NCBI RefSeq assembly: GCF_900116435.1
Contig: NZ_FPAZ01000003.1
Location: 136,428-200,427, forward strand
Source of the DNA: Pseudoalteromonas lipolytica
GTDB lineage: Bacteria; Pseudomonadota; Gammaproteobacteria; Enterobacterales; Alteromonadaceae
Direction of reading: 5' to 3'
Length of the DNA stretch: 64,000 nt
Shown: one piece after another, positions 48,305 through 57,262 of the stretch
Layout: each line of letters begins with the position of its first letter
Numbering within the stretch: position 1 is the stretch's first letter
The notes under the pieces: model-generated
What the model was told of the DNA's origin: nothing
The model's input: only the letters and a program-made list of their open reading frames with translations
Database searches by the model: none
Position numbers and translations under genes: made by a program

Positions 48305-48683
48305 TTAACTACCTGCCATCAATTCACTATTATCTTCAAGGTATTTAATCAATTCATCTAATTTTCGGTATGGGTAGAATATAAACTTTGCCATACTGCC
48401 CTGCATCTGCCACGACGGCTTCAATACCGTTGTCTCGAAATAAGTAAAGCTTCGATATAAACTTGATTGGAATACGTTTTTTAATAAACCAATAATTCCT
48501 TCCCTTGAGATAACCATCACCGATTTCAACCGCTGTATATTTAATTAAGGTTGATACTAAAAATGCCAAGAAAAGCGAACCTAAAAAAATGCAAAAGAAG
48601 AAAAAGGGTAATTGATAAGCAGTAATGTGTTCAAATGTGCTCTCAAGACTCATCCCACTTTGGAAGTAGCGGATGATAAACAT
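48305..48683 (-). pseudogene. Small membrane protein interrupted by a frameshift
   Basis: The first frame (from 48683, MFIIRYFQSGMSLE) encodes a TM hairpin region (about 25-48) and a PH-like beta domain, and stops at 48354 after YGKVYILPIPKIR. A second frame overlaps it and continues as FYPYRKLDELIKYLEDNSELMAGS to 48305. Joining them near 48373-48380 by a one-base indel gives ...GKVYI-PYRKLDELIKYLEDN..., a smooth single protein of about 125 residues. So it is either a frameshifted gene or a sequencing error. The family is not recognised. It is convergent with deaD and downstream of no clear promoter. Confidence 0.65.
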
Positions 48684-48788
48684 AAAAATAACAGGTATTA
48701 AAATTAAAAAGTCTTAGTAAGTTTTTTCCAAAGCTATTGCCACTCAACATTAAATTTCACACGATTTCCTCTACTAATAGGTTACATC

Positions 48789-48818
48789 AAAAAAGCCTCA
48801 GCATGGCTGAGGCTTTGT
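48789..48818 (-). terminator. Terminator of the AbgT transporter gene
   Basis: Perfect 11-base-pair stem AAAGCCTCAGC / GCTGAGGCTTT, loop ATG, followed by T on the minus strand, 14 bases past the stop. Confidence 0.9.
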
Positions 48819-48829
48819 TATTTTTATGG

Positions 48830-50386
48830 TTATGATCCCGCTGGGTACACGTAGCTTGACTGTAGGCCGAGTGGGATGCCTAAGCCCCAATATGCTAGTA
48901 AGAAGATACTCCAGCCGATTAGGAACGCGATAGAGTACGGCAGCATCATGGCAATTAAGGTGCCGATACCTGTGCCTTTAACATACTTCTGGCAGTACAC
49001 GACAACCAATGGGAAGTAAGGCATTAACGGGGTGATAATGTTTGAGCTTGAATCACCCACACGGTACGCTGCTTGGGTTAAGTCTGGCGATATGCCTAAT
49101 TGCATTAACATAGGCACAAAAATAGGCCCAAGTAATGCCCATTTTGCCGAGCTTGAACCCACAAACAAGTTTACGAACGCAGTTAAGAAAATAATACCAA
49201 TCACGGTTACAGAACTGGGTAATTGCATGGCTTTTAACAGCTGTGCACCTTCAATTGCCAGTAATGCCCCTAGGTTTGATTTACTAAAGGCCGCGATAAA
49301 TAACGCACAGAAAAACGCCATTACTATGTAATACGCCATGCCGCCCATTGCTTTACTCATGGCATCAATCATGTCTTTAGAGCTTTTGAACGTGCCAACC
49401 ACAAAGCCATAAACTGCACCAGGTATCCAGAACAGTAGGAAAATTAGTGGCACGATAGACTGCATCAAAGGTGAACGGAAGTTAGTCAGCGAGCCATCGG
49501 GGCTGCGCATAGCTGAGTCTGCGGGAGCGGATACAAACCAAAGTAAAGCAAGGCCTGCTACCATCACTGTGCTTGCAATATAAAACGCACGCTTTTCATC
49601 GCTACGCGCTTCATCAAAAGCGGGTAAGTCTTCGGTGTCACCATCAAGTGGGGTATTTTGTAAGCGTGGTTCAATAATTTTATCGGTAATGTACCAGCCT
49701 AATAGAATAATGAATAAGCTTGAAGCTGAGGTGAAAAACCAGTTATTTAATGGGTTAATCGCCATATCAGGATTAATAATTTGTGCTGCACTTTGGGTAA
49801 AGCTTTGCAGTAATGGATCGATACCTGATGGGATGAAATTGGCACTAAAGCCCCCACTCACGCCCGCAAAAGCCGCGGCAATACCCGCAAGAGGATGACG
49901 ACCCATCGCATAAAAAATAACCCCAGCAAGCGGGATAACTAACACGTAGCCAGCATCAGTTGCGGTGTGGCTAACAATCGCCACTAAAATAATAGACGGG
50001 GTCAATAGCTGCTTAGGAGTGACTTTTAGCATTAGTTTTAAGCCCGTATTGATAAAGCCTGAATGCTCAGCAACCCCAACACCTAACATTGCAACAAGCA
50101 CAACACCTAAAGGAGCAAAGCCTGTAAAGGTTTTTACCATCGACGATAAAAAGGTGGCTAAGGAATCACCCGCCAACAAATTATGGACAACAATGGCCTC
50201 GCCTGTTCGTGGGTCTATGGCGTCAAATGTCATGCCCGAAAAAAGCCACGACAGCAGCCAAATAAGTAACATGGCCACTAAAAAGATAATGGCCGGATCA
50301 GGAAGCTTATTGCCTACCCTTTCAATGGTATTTAAAAAACGTGCGATTGCTCCGCTTGGTGCCTGCACATCATTGTTATTATTCAT
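48830..50386 (-). CDS. AbgT family transporter
   Basis: A 518-residue inner-membrane protein of the p-aminobenzoyl-glutamate transporter/antimetabolite exporter family. Diagnostic are LNTIERVGNKLPDPAIIFL, FAPLGVVLVAMLGVGVAEHSGFI, SHTATDAGYVLVIPL, GGFSANFIPSGIDPLLQ, SSSAKWALLGPIFVPM and YRVGDSSSNIITPLMPYFPLV. Members form inverted-topology dimers; some import p-aminobenzoyl-glutamate (E. coli AbgT) and some (MtrF, YdaH) export sulfonamides. No abgA/abgB hydrolase genes are adjacent, so direction and substrate are open. AGGGAA precedes the ATG. Single-gene unit with its own terminator. Confidence 0.93.
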   Translation of the reverse strand: MNNNNDVQAPSGAIARFLNTIERVGNKLPDPAIIFLVAMLLIWLLSWLFSGMTFDAIDPRTGEAIVVHNLLAGDSLATFLSSMVKTFTGFAPLGVVLVAMLGVGVAEHSGFINTGLKLMLKVTPKQLLTPSIILVAIVSHTATDAGYVLVIPLAGVIFYAMGRHPLAGIAAAFAGVSGGFSANFIPSGIDPLLQSFTQSAAQIINPDMAINPLNNWFFTSASSLFIILLGWYITDKIIEPRLQNTPLDGDTEDLPAFDEARSDEKRAFYIASTVMVAGLALLWFVSAPADSAMRSPDGSLTNFRSPLMQSIVPLIFLLFWIPGAVYGFVVGTFKSSKDMIDAMSKAMGGMAYYIVMAFFCALFIAAFSKSNLGALLAIEGAQLLKAMQLPSSVTVIGIIFLTAFVNLFVGSSSAKWALLGPIFVPMLMQLGISPDLTQAAYRVGDSSSNIITPLMPYFPLVVVYCQKYVKGTGIGTLIAMMLPYSIAFLIGWSIFLLAYWGLGIPLGLQSSYVYPAGS

Positions 50387-50488
50387 TTTCGAATTCCCTA
50401 GAAAAATTTCTTGCTTACCTTATCGCATCCGCGTTAAGAGGTAAATTTTAAGTTAACTAAGCTATCTGATTTGGGTACTTAAACTATA

Positions 50489-50512
50489 TAAAAAAAGCGG
50501 CCAAAGCCGCTT
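50489..50512 (-). terminator. Terminator of the epmC-yfcL operon
   Basis: Stem AAGCGGC / GCCGCTT, loop CAAA, followed on the minus strand by T7, 22 bases past the yfcL stop. Confidence 0.88.
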
Positions 50513-50534
50513 ATTTAAATAACATCAACACCGA

Positions 50535-50810
50535 TTAGGCTAATGCTTTTACTTCATCCCATAAACGAACAACTAATGCTTTATCATCTTCGTTAAGCTC
50601 CCCATTACGGTATGCTTTAACCAGGCTCGACTCGACTTGGTTATTAAGCTCGTCGGTTGATAAGTTTAATTCTTCAACTTGCGCATACCCTACCGCCAAA
50701 TCAAAATGGCCTCGTAAATAGCCACCAGCAAATAACTCATCATCGGTTGCTTTATCAACTAAATCATCAAAATATTGCTGCGCTGCATCAATATAATTTA
50801 CTAAACTCAT
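50535..50810 (-). CDS. yfcL: YfcL family protein
   Basis: A 91-residue soluble protein matching E. coli YfcL, especially ATDDELFAGGYLRGHFDLAVG and ALVVRLWDEV. The function is unknown. GAGGAGA before the ATG lies inside the end of the preceding gene, whose stop is 2 bases away, so translation is coupled. E. coli also places yfcL beside epmC. Confidence 0.9.
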   Translation of the reverse strand: MSLVNYIDAAQQYFDDLVDKATDDELFAGGYLRGHFDLAVGYAQVEELNLSTDELNNQVESSLVKAYRNGELNEDDKALVVRLWDEVKALA

Positions 50811-50812
50811 GG

Positions 50813-51955
50813 TTATCTCTCCTCTGGGTGCAGCCCATCTTGATGACCTACTGCATACATTATATGGTCATTAAAACCTGTGGTTACTCTAATATAACCA
50901 CTTAATTCATCGTCTAACTCACTGTCGCCAGTATCGGCAATCAATGGGCGGCCATTCAAGGCCTGTAATTTTGTTTTGGTTGCGACCACAATAATATTAT
51001 CGCGGCCGATAGCACGAATAAGTGCTGGACTGAGCTGTTGATTTCCACGACCAAAAATATGGCCCTGACCACCGATCAGGGTGATCACTAATTTAGTCGG
51101 TTTACCGTGTGTTAGCTCCAGTAATTGCTGTGCAGTTAAATCCTGAGCAATCAGCGCTTGGTCTGCCACTAAATCAACACCGAGTAAGGTATTCTCTAGG
51201 CCCATTTCTTCCATAATGGCAGCAACTGTTGAGCCACTGCCCATGACGTATAAAGTCTCTTCATCCATGTCAGACACCACATAAGCAGCAATATCAGCAA
51301 GCACTAACTCGTCGGTTTCTTTACCACCATTTTTAACCGCTTGCACGTAACGTACTTCGCTCGGCACTTGCATTTCACCATACCGCTTTGCTTTTACAGT
51401 GCCTTCGCGAAATGCGGCTTCGTCGATATCCATCACGTCTGCATCGCCTAAGCTCACCAACTCACCTTTTACAAGCATTTCAACCACTCGGCCCGCAGCT
51501 TTTGGGGTAATAGCATACACACCTGAATGAATTTTACAGCCTGCGGGAATGCCCAACACGGGTGTAGTGTCGCCAACAGCATGACAAATATTTCGGGCTG
51601 TTCCGTCACCGCCTGCAAATAAAATAAGGTCTACGCCTTGTTCTACGAGACACTTTGCAGCTTGCTCGGTGTCATCCGGCGTCGTAACGTCGCCACTGTG
51701 ATAAATAACCTGGGTATTAAAGCCTAGTTGGGTGGCTGTTCGCTCCCCCATTTCACCATTAACGGTGTATATAATGAGCGAGTCTTGATACGCAAGTAAT
51801 ACTTCAAGTGCTGCACGGGTGCGTAAATTTGCTTTGGGTTCTGCGCCGAGTGCCATGGCTTTCGCTGCTGTATCAGCACCATCACTGCCTTTAAGAGCTA
51901 CACTGCCACCAAGCCCTGCAACAGGGTTTACAATTAAACCTAACTTAAACTGCAT
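50813..51955 (-). CDS. ATP-NAD kinase-like protein
   Basis: A 380-residue protein of the ATP-NAD kinase (AcoX-like/DUF3170-type) superfamily. FKLGLIVNPVAGLGGSVALKGSDG opens the fold, LILFAGGDGTARNI is the conserved GGDGT nucleotide/Asp motif, GIPAGCKIHSGVYA follows, and YVMGSGSTVAAIMEEMGL is a second phosphate-binding loop. It is not the housekeeping NadK (about 290 residues, different C-terminus). The phosphate acceptor is unknown. I use ATG 51953-51955 (AGGAGAG upstream). It overlaps epmC by 11 bases. Confidence 0.85.
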   Translation of the reverse strand: MQFKLGLIVNPVAGLGGSVALKGSDGADTAAKAMALGAEPKANLRTRAALEVLLAYQDSLIIYTVNGEMGERTATQLGFNTQVIYHSGDVTTPDDTEQAAKCLVEQGVDLILFAGGDGTARNICHAVGDTTPVLGIPAGCKIHSGVYAITPKAAGRVVEMLVKGELVSLGDADVMDIDEAAFREGTVKAKRYGEMQVPSEVRYVQAVKNGGKETDELVLADIAAYVVSDMDEETLYVMGSGSTVAAIMEEMGLENTLLGVDLVADQALIAQDLTAQQLLELTHGKPTKLVITLIGGQGHIFGRGNQQLSPALIRAIGRDNIIVVATKTKLQALNGRPLIADTGDSELDDELSGYIRVTTGFNDHIMYAVGHQDGLHPEER

Positions 51956-52499
51956 CAGATAACTCTCCTGGATGTTGCCATACAAATTGTGCACTTGTCA
52001 GTGGCCACGGGGTCTTATAAAAATCACTGAGTGCTTTTAGTAGTGCGTAAGTTCGTTGATTAAAACCAGACGCTAGTAAACTTAATAGGTGCTGGTGAAC
52101 ACGCTGCTGAAAAGCAAAACGACACGTTTGTTCGCCATTTAAATTATCGACCGAAACATTAAAGTCAAAGCCTGCCGCAGCGCTAAGCGCCCATTCTATT
52201 GCTTGGGGTTTAACTTCTACCGCTTCAAACTCAGCTTGCTGATGTTTATCACGACCATCTGGACAATACCAATAGCCATAATCTTCCAGTAAGCGGCGTT
52301 TTTCACCTGCCACCAGCCAATGGGCAATTTCGTGGAGTGCACTAGCGTAAAAACCATGCGCAAAGACAATTTGATGATAAGTCGTTTGCTCATCTGCAGG
52401 CAGGTAAATAGGCTCGTCAGCACCTTTAATTAAGCGCGTGTTATGGCTTTGATAAAAAGTGCTGTCAAAAATAGCAATTAAATCGGCAATCTGATGCAT
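51945..52499 (-). CDS. epmC: Elongation factor P hydroxylase EpmC
   Basis: A 184-residue protein that hydroxylates the beta-lysyl-lysine on EF-P, the last step after EpmB and EpmA. The putative metal motif HEIAHWLVAGEKRR lies around residue 57, with a Glu in FEAVEVKPQAIEWALS, as in E. coli EpmC. It is first in the epmC, NAD-kinase-like, yfcL operon. In E. coli epmC and yfcL are adjacent and near prmB-aroC; here prmB-aroC lie 10 kb upstream on the same strand with other genes inserted. Confidence 0.93.
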   Translation of the reverse strand: MHQIADLIAIFDSTFYQSHNTRLIKGADEPIYLPADEQTTYHQIVFAHGFYASALHEIAHWLVAGEKRRLLEDYGYWYCPDGRDKHQQAEFEAVEVKPQAIEWALSAAAGFDFNVSVDNLNGEQTCRFAFQQRVHQHLLSLLASGFNQRTYALLKALSDFYKTPWPLTSAQFVWQHPGELSDAV

Positions 52500-52599
52500 A
52501 CTGGCTTACATTCATCTCGTTAAAGCGTTACAACAACGCACCAAAAACGAGGCGAATTGTACGGACTTTTCAGCCTAAAGTAAAAACAACCCCTCTCGG

Positions 52600-55038
52600 T
52601 TAGAGGTATTTTGCGATATCGACGTTATCTATTTGTTCAGGGCTCAAATAGCGTTTTGCGTATTCAAGGTAAATACCTGAACTTAAAAACAGTTTAAATA
52701 CGTCACGATCAATATGATCGTCATCGACCATTTTAGCTAAAATATCAATAGCAACACTCAATGGTTTGGCCTTTTTATATGGCCTATCTGCTGCAGTGAG
52801 TGCTTCAAAAATATCAGCAAGTACTAACACTCGTTCAGGTATCGATAAGTCATCCGCTGATAATTTACGCGGATACCCCGTGCCTTTTAAGGTTTCGTGG
52901 TGGGTCGATGCATAGCGCGGCACACGGGCTAGCTCTTCGGGGAATGGCACATTATTAAGCATACGAATCGTGCTGATAACGTGTTCATTAATTTTAAATC
53001 GGTCTTCTGCGGTAAGTGTTCCACTTCTAATTTGTAAGTTATATAACTCACCTAAATTATACTTGTATTCAGGAACCGACATTTTTATACCTAAATTAGC
53101 ATCGTATTCCACAGCCTTGTGGTGCGTAATTAGGTCACTGGGTTTATCACTTAACAGCGTTTCTTCAACAGGTAAAGGTTGTCCCTTTAAATCTGCAAAG
53201 CGCATTTCTTCTAGAGGCGATAAACCAAGCGTTGCATCGAAATGCCGATGCCACTTAATACACGCAACGTCTTTTAAGCGTGCAAGTTGCTCATCATCCA
53301 TAAACTCACTTCCCACATTGCAAGTAGCAATGAAAGCAAAGTCAGCATGTAATTTGTCTGTTTCAGCGTCTAACTGCTGTTGCAGTGTCTCCCTGTATGT
53401 TGGGTTTTCAAGCAGCTTTTCGTAGTAGTTTATTTTAGCGTCGCGCAGTAACACTTCAAAACGTGTACGGATTTCATGAATACGATTATAAATGGTTTCT
53501 AGTTTGGTGCCTTTGTCTACAATGTGTTCTGGCGTGGTAATTTTACCACAGTCATGTAACCACGCTGCCAGTCTAAACTCACGTTTTTCATCTTCGTTTT
53601 TAAATGCAAACTCTGCAAAGGCGGGATCTGTTGAATCAGATGCAGCATTCGCAAGCCAAATACCAATCTCAGGAACACGCTCACAATGCCCTGCTGTATA
53701 AGGTGATTTATCATCAATCGCTTGGGCTATAAGTTCAACAAACGATTCCATGAGTGCTTTTTGTGAGTTTTCGTGTTTCTCTATAGAGCGGCTCATATCA
53801 ACCATTGAATTGGCTAAATAATGAATTTCGAGAATGCTACTTGACAGAGTCGACACATTTTTATACTCGCGCTGCTGAATTTTTTTGTTCTCACCAACAA
53901 GCTTTAAAATTGGATTCACAATTGATGATGCAAAAAACCACGATATTGGCAGTAGCAGTAATAAACATAAACTCGTTATTAAAATAGAAATCCGAATTTT
54001 CTCGCGAATGACCGCAAGTACATCTTCTTTTGCTACCAATACAGTGAAGAAATCGTCATTATCAGCTTGCATGTCACCGCTTAATGGTAAGGGCACGACA
54101 AACATGTATTTTTCTATCCCATTTTCATGTACATCCAGCATTTTGCCAAACTGATGACGCTTATTTGCAAGGCCTGTTTTTTGGTCATCAAGCTTAATAA
54201 GCGCTGATAAATCGTCAAAGGTATGCTGATGGCTTTGCGTTCTACTGCTGGCAATAATGTCACCACTACCCTGATAGACATACATTTCGGCGGAAACCAA
54301 AAACTGCATTTTAGTCTGTTGCTCAGTTAAATACGCACTTAAACTCGAACTTGCTATATCCACCGCAAGCACATCGCCGGTATCATCTGACTTAATCGAA
54401 TAGGTATAACCCGGTACGTGGTAAACATTAAACATGTACGGTTCAGATTTGGTAACAACCCCACTTTCTGCGTCTTGAAACCATATTCGCGTTCGTGGAT
54501 CAAAATCGGTTTGTTGTTCTTCTGCTTTACGGACTGTCAGTTGTGAGTCTAAAAATAACATCGACTTACGACGCTCTTCACCTTCCCCCGATACTTTAAT
54601 GACCAGCCATTTATACTCATCTTTTATATTCAAGCTGGCGGGTAAATTTGCATACCCTTTTAGATTAATAACTTGGAGAAAATCACCATTCGCACGCCCT
54701 AAAATAAGTGAATAAAAATCTGTGTGGCGACTAAGCACCTCTATGAGTAAATTTCGAAAAATCTCATAGTTACCTTGGCTTTGTGAAAATAGGCGTGTGT
54801 CATGAACCATCACGCTGAGGGTGTTATCTGCACGCTGATTTATACGTGTGATATGATCCGCAATCTGCTGGCTTGTTTGCTTAAATTGCTGAGCTTTGGT
54901 GTGCAATACTAACTTTTCGCTGAAGTAATAATGCAAGCTAATCGCCACAATTCCCGTTAAAAGACTGGCAAGCGCAAAGACTAAGAGAACACTCGCTCTA
55001 ATTGATATTTTATAGCCTTTTTTATGGCGTGATAGCAT
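52600..55038 (-). CDS. Membrane sensor HD-GYP phosphodiesterase
   Basis: An 812-residue protein: TM1 (17-38), a large periplasmic Cache-type sensor (40-345), TM2 (349-371), a short linker, then an HD-GYP domain. Metal residues are H451 (TAGHCERV), H495-D496 (WLHDCGK), H713-H714-E715 and GYP 721-723 (KGTGYP). HD and GYP are about 225 residues apart instead of the usual about 70, so a helical insertion of about 155 residues (510-680) sits inside the domain. The expected activity is c-di-GMP hydrolysis to GMP. AAGGAGATGC precedes the ATG. The adjacent upstream gene encodes a GGDEF protein. Confidence 0.88.
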   Translation of the reverse strand: MLSRHKKGYKISIRASVLLVFALASLLTGIVAISLHYYFSEKLVLHTKAQQFKQTSQQIADHITRINQRADNTLSVMVHDTRLFSQSQGNYEIFRNLLIEVLSRHTDFYSLILGRANGDFLQVINLKGYANLPASLNIKDEYKWLVIKVSGEGEERRKSMLFLDSQLTVRKAEEQQTDFDPRTRIWFQDAESGVVTKSEPYMFNVYHVPGYTYSIKSDDTGDVLAVDIASSSLSAYLTEQQTKMQFLVSAEMYVYQGSGDIIASSRTQSHQHTFDDLSALIKLDDQKTGLANKRHQFGKMLDVHENGIEKYMFVVPLPLSGDMQADNDDFFTVLVAKEDVLAVIREKIRISILITSLCLLLLLPISWFFASSIVNPILKLVGENKKIQQREYKNVSTLSSSILEIHYLANSMVDMSRSIEKHENSQKALMESFVELIAQAIDDKSPYTAGHCERVPEIGIWLANAASDSTDPAFAEFAFKNEDEKREFRLAAWLHDCGKITTPEHIVDKGTKLETIYNRIHEIRTRFEVLLRDAKINYYEKLLENPTYRETLQQQLDAETDKLHADFAFIATCNVGSEFMDDEQLARLKDVACIKWHRHFDATLGLSPLEEMRFADLKGQPLPVEETLLSDKPSDLITHHKAVEYDANLGIKMSVPEYKYNLGELYNLQIRSGTLTAEDRFKINEHVISTIRMLNNVPFPEELARVPRYASTHHETLKGTGYPRKLSADDLSIPERVLVLADIFEALTAADRPYKKAKPLSVAIDILAKMVDDDHIDRDVFKLFLSSGIYLEYAKRYLSPEQIDNVDIAKYL

Positions 55039-55162
55039 TCTGCATCTCCTTGCATGCTCTCTTTATTGAATGAATATAAGAAAAAAGAAGTACAGATAAT
55101 ATATACAAGTATCTTTGGATAATTACAATTTATTGACTAAATTAAACGCACCTTGGTATCGA

Positions 55163-56323
55163 TTAAATTTTAATAACCAATTGATTTCTTCCGCCTTCCT
55201 TAGCTTGATACAAAGCCAAATCAGCTCGTGATATCACTGATTTTTGCTGCTCCTCACGCATGATGGTCAGACCAAAACTTGCTTGTATCGATAAAGAGCA
55301 ACTACCTAATTTAAACTCCTCGGCATTTAACCTTGCTATCATGCCGTTTATAAGCGCAGTGGCATCTTTTAATGAACAAAGCGGCAGTACAATGACAAAC
55401 TCTTCACCACCAAATCGATAGACATCATCAGCACTGCGCAGAGAGTTCGTTAAAAAAGTCGAAAAGTGCTTAAGCACGGTATCCCCCATTTCATGTCCAT
55501 GGGTATCGTTTACGCGTTTAAAGTAATCAATATCAGCTAAAACGACACACACATGTTTCGTTTTATTTTGCTGCTTAATTAATTTTTGATATCCCTCATA
55601 ATTGTTATCAAACGCACGCCGGTTAGGCAGCTGTGTGAGTGCATCTTTAAATGCCTGTCTTTTCATTTCATCTGCAAGTTGACTTAGCTGAGTGTTACGA
55701 ACAAAAAGCTGCCGACGGATTAAATGCTCATGAGCCGACATAACGACCCCTGCAAAATTAGCGGATACATGTGCCAACCCAACCATATAAAAAGTATGGC
55801 TACTTACATCTTTATTAAAATAAATAACGGTAATTGCAAATGCACTGTAAGACACACCGATTAAGGTGGCATTCTTTAATGACAATAAAGTAGAGAAATA
55901 CATAGTGATCAAAATAATCACATCAAAAAACATATGCAGGACATAATGGCGCTCAAAGGTGAACACCATAAATTGCATACTAAAAAATAAGAATGTCATA
56001 AACGCAGCCACCGCCTGCGATAATTGCTGTGGTGTCCGGATATAGCACACCCCAAGAGCAGTGATCACACAAACTGCAACAGAAATAGTCCGGCTAAATA
56101 ATGCAATACCGGGCCAAAAGTTGGGTTGAATTATCATTTTATCGGAATAGGTCACCAGCATAATCATAATGGCGGTGATACAGGCAAGAAACTGTGCAGT
56201 TTTTTTATCTTGCTCAAGCTTACTTTGAGTAAATGCTTGCTCAACTTGCATAGAGTTGAACCGACAAAAGTAGCGTGCAATTGACATATCTTGATTTAAT
56301 AACTTTGCACCGAATGTGCTCAT
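55163..56323 (-). CDS. Membrane-bound diguanylate cyclase
   Basis: A 386-residue protein with an N-terminal array of about six transmembrane helices (45-195) and a C-terminal GGDEF domain. The active site is RFGGEEFVIVLP (GGEEF at 305-309). DIDYFKRVNDTHGHEMGD binds metal and guanine. The inhibitory site RSAD (296-299) lies five residues before GGEEF, so product feedback is expected. It likely makes c-di-GMP. It is 124 bases upstream of the HD-GYP gene on the same strand, a plausible make-and-break pair. Confidence 0.93.
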   Translation of the reverse strand: MSTFGAKLLNQDMSIARYFCRFNSMQVEQAFTQSKLEQDKKTAQFLACITAIMIMLVTYSDKMIIQPNFWPGIALFSRTISVAVCVITALGVCYIRTPQQLSQAVAAFMTFLFFSMQFMVFTFERHYVLHMFFDVIILITMYFSTLLSLKNATLIGVSYSAFAITVIYFNKDVSSHTFYMVGLAHVSANFAGVVMSAHEHLIRRQLFVRNTQLSQLADEMKRQAFKDALTQLPNRRAFDNNYEGYQKLIKQQNKTKHVCVVLADIDYFKRVNDTHGHEMGDTVLKHFSTFLTNSLRSADDVYRFGGEEFVIVLPLCSLKDATALINGMIARLNAEEFKLGSCSLSIQASFGLTIMREEQQKSVISRADLALYQAKEGGRNQLVIKI

Positions 56324-56510
56324 AATTATATACCTACGCAGGAACGGAAAAAGGCGAGTAATGAGGTGTTTAAATAAAGAGCAACCGTTCCATTATAGAG
56401 TGAAGAGCTTACAATTAAACTCGTTCTTTTGTATATAAATTACACACATGCACCAACACAAAGTTGCGAAAAAGGCACAAAGCATAAAATTATCGCTTTG
56501 TGCGCGGTGA

Positions 56511-57161
56511 TTAAATAATATTCTCTCCTGCCTCATCACGTGTAACAATATCTGTTTCTTGCAGTGCGTGTGCAATCCAATTATTCAAAACAGGACACGA
56601 TAGTACCTGGTCACAATAAGCTTGTGCAGGGCTTGATAATGTAACTTGGTAAGTTTTAAAGCGCAGTACCACGGGCGCAAACATCGCATCAACAATTGAA
56701 AACTCACCATACAGCCATGTATTGGACGACGATTGTGGTCGCATCGAAAATATCTCATCAATGCGGGCAATGTCTTTCTTTGCGTGTTCTGACAGCTCAA
56801 CATGTCTTTTAGCTCGAATATTCATGGGCATTTCATTTCTGAGTGCGAGAAAGCCACTATGCATTTCTGCAGCCACACTTCTTGCGTGAGCTCTTTTATT
56901 TAAGTTTTCAGGCCATGCTCTGCCATTTAGATAAGCATCGTTGATGTATTCACAAATCGCGAGTGAATCCCACACAGCTAAATCACCGTCGATTAATGCA
57001 GGGACTTTTTGTACAGGAAATTTCGTTTTTAATCTGTCATAAAAGTCTGGGGTATCTAAAACAAGTTGCTGCTCAGTAAATGATATATTGAATTTACTTA
57101 ATAAATACCACGCTCTTAATGACCAACTCGAATAATTTTTATTACCAATAAATAATTGCAT
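56511..57161 (-). CDS. Glutathione S-transferase family protein
   Basis: A 216-residue cytoplasmic protein with an N-terminal thioredoxin-like domain (MQLFIGNKNYSSWSLRAWYLL; a Ser in the YSSWS loop is the likely catalytic residue; VPALIDGDLAVWDSLAICEYI binds glutathione) and a helical C-terminal domain. It resembles zeta/YfcF-like bacterial GSTs. AAGGGATG precedes the ATG. It is divergent from the LysR gene (101 bases between starts), so it is a likely regulatory target. Confidence 0.88.
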   Translation of the reverse strand: MQLFIGNKNYSSWSLRAWYLLSKFNISFTEQQLVLDTPDFYDRLKTKFPVQKVPALIDGDLAVWDSLAICEYINDAYLNGRAWPENLNKRAHARSVAAEMHSGFLALRNEMPMNIRAKRHVELSEHAKKDIARIDEIFSMRPQSSSNTWLYGEFSIVDAMFAPVVLRFKTYQVTLSSPAQAYCDQVLSCPVLNNWIAHALQETDIVTRDEAGENII

Positions 57162-57262
57162 TTTTCATCCCTTAACGATTAAATTAATACCACTATAGAG
57201 CAGCAAAATGCGAATTACTCGCCAATTGTTCTTATACAACCCATAAGAGAAACTGATACATC

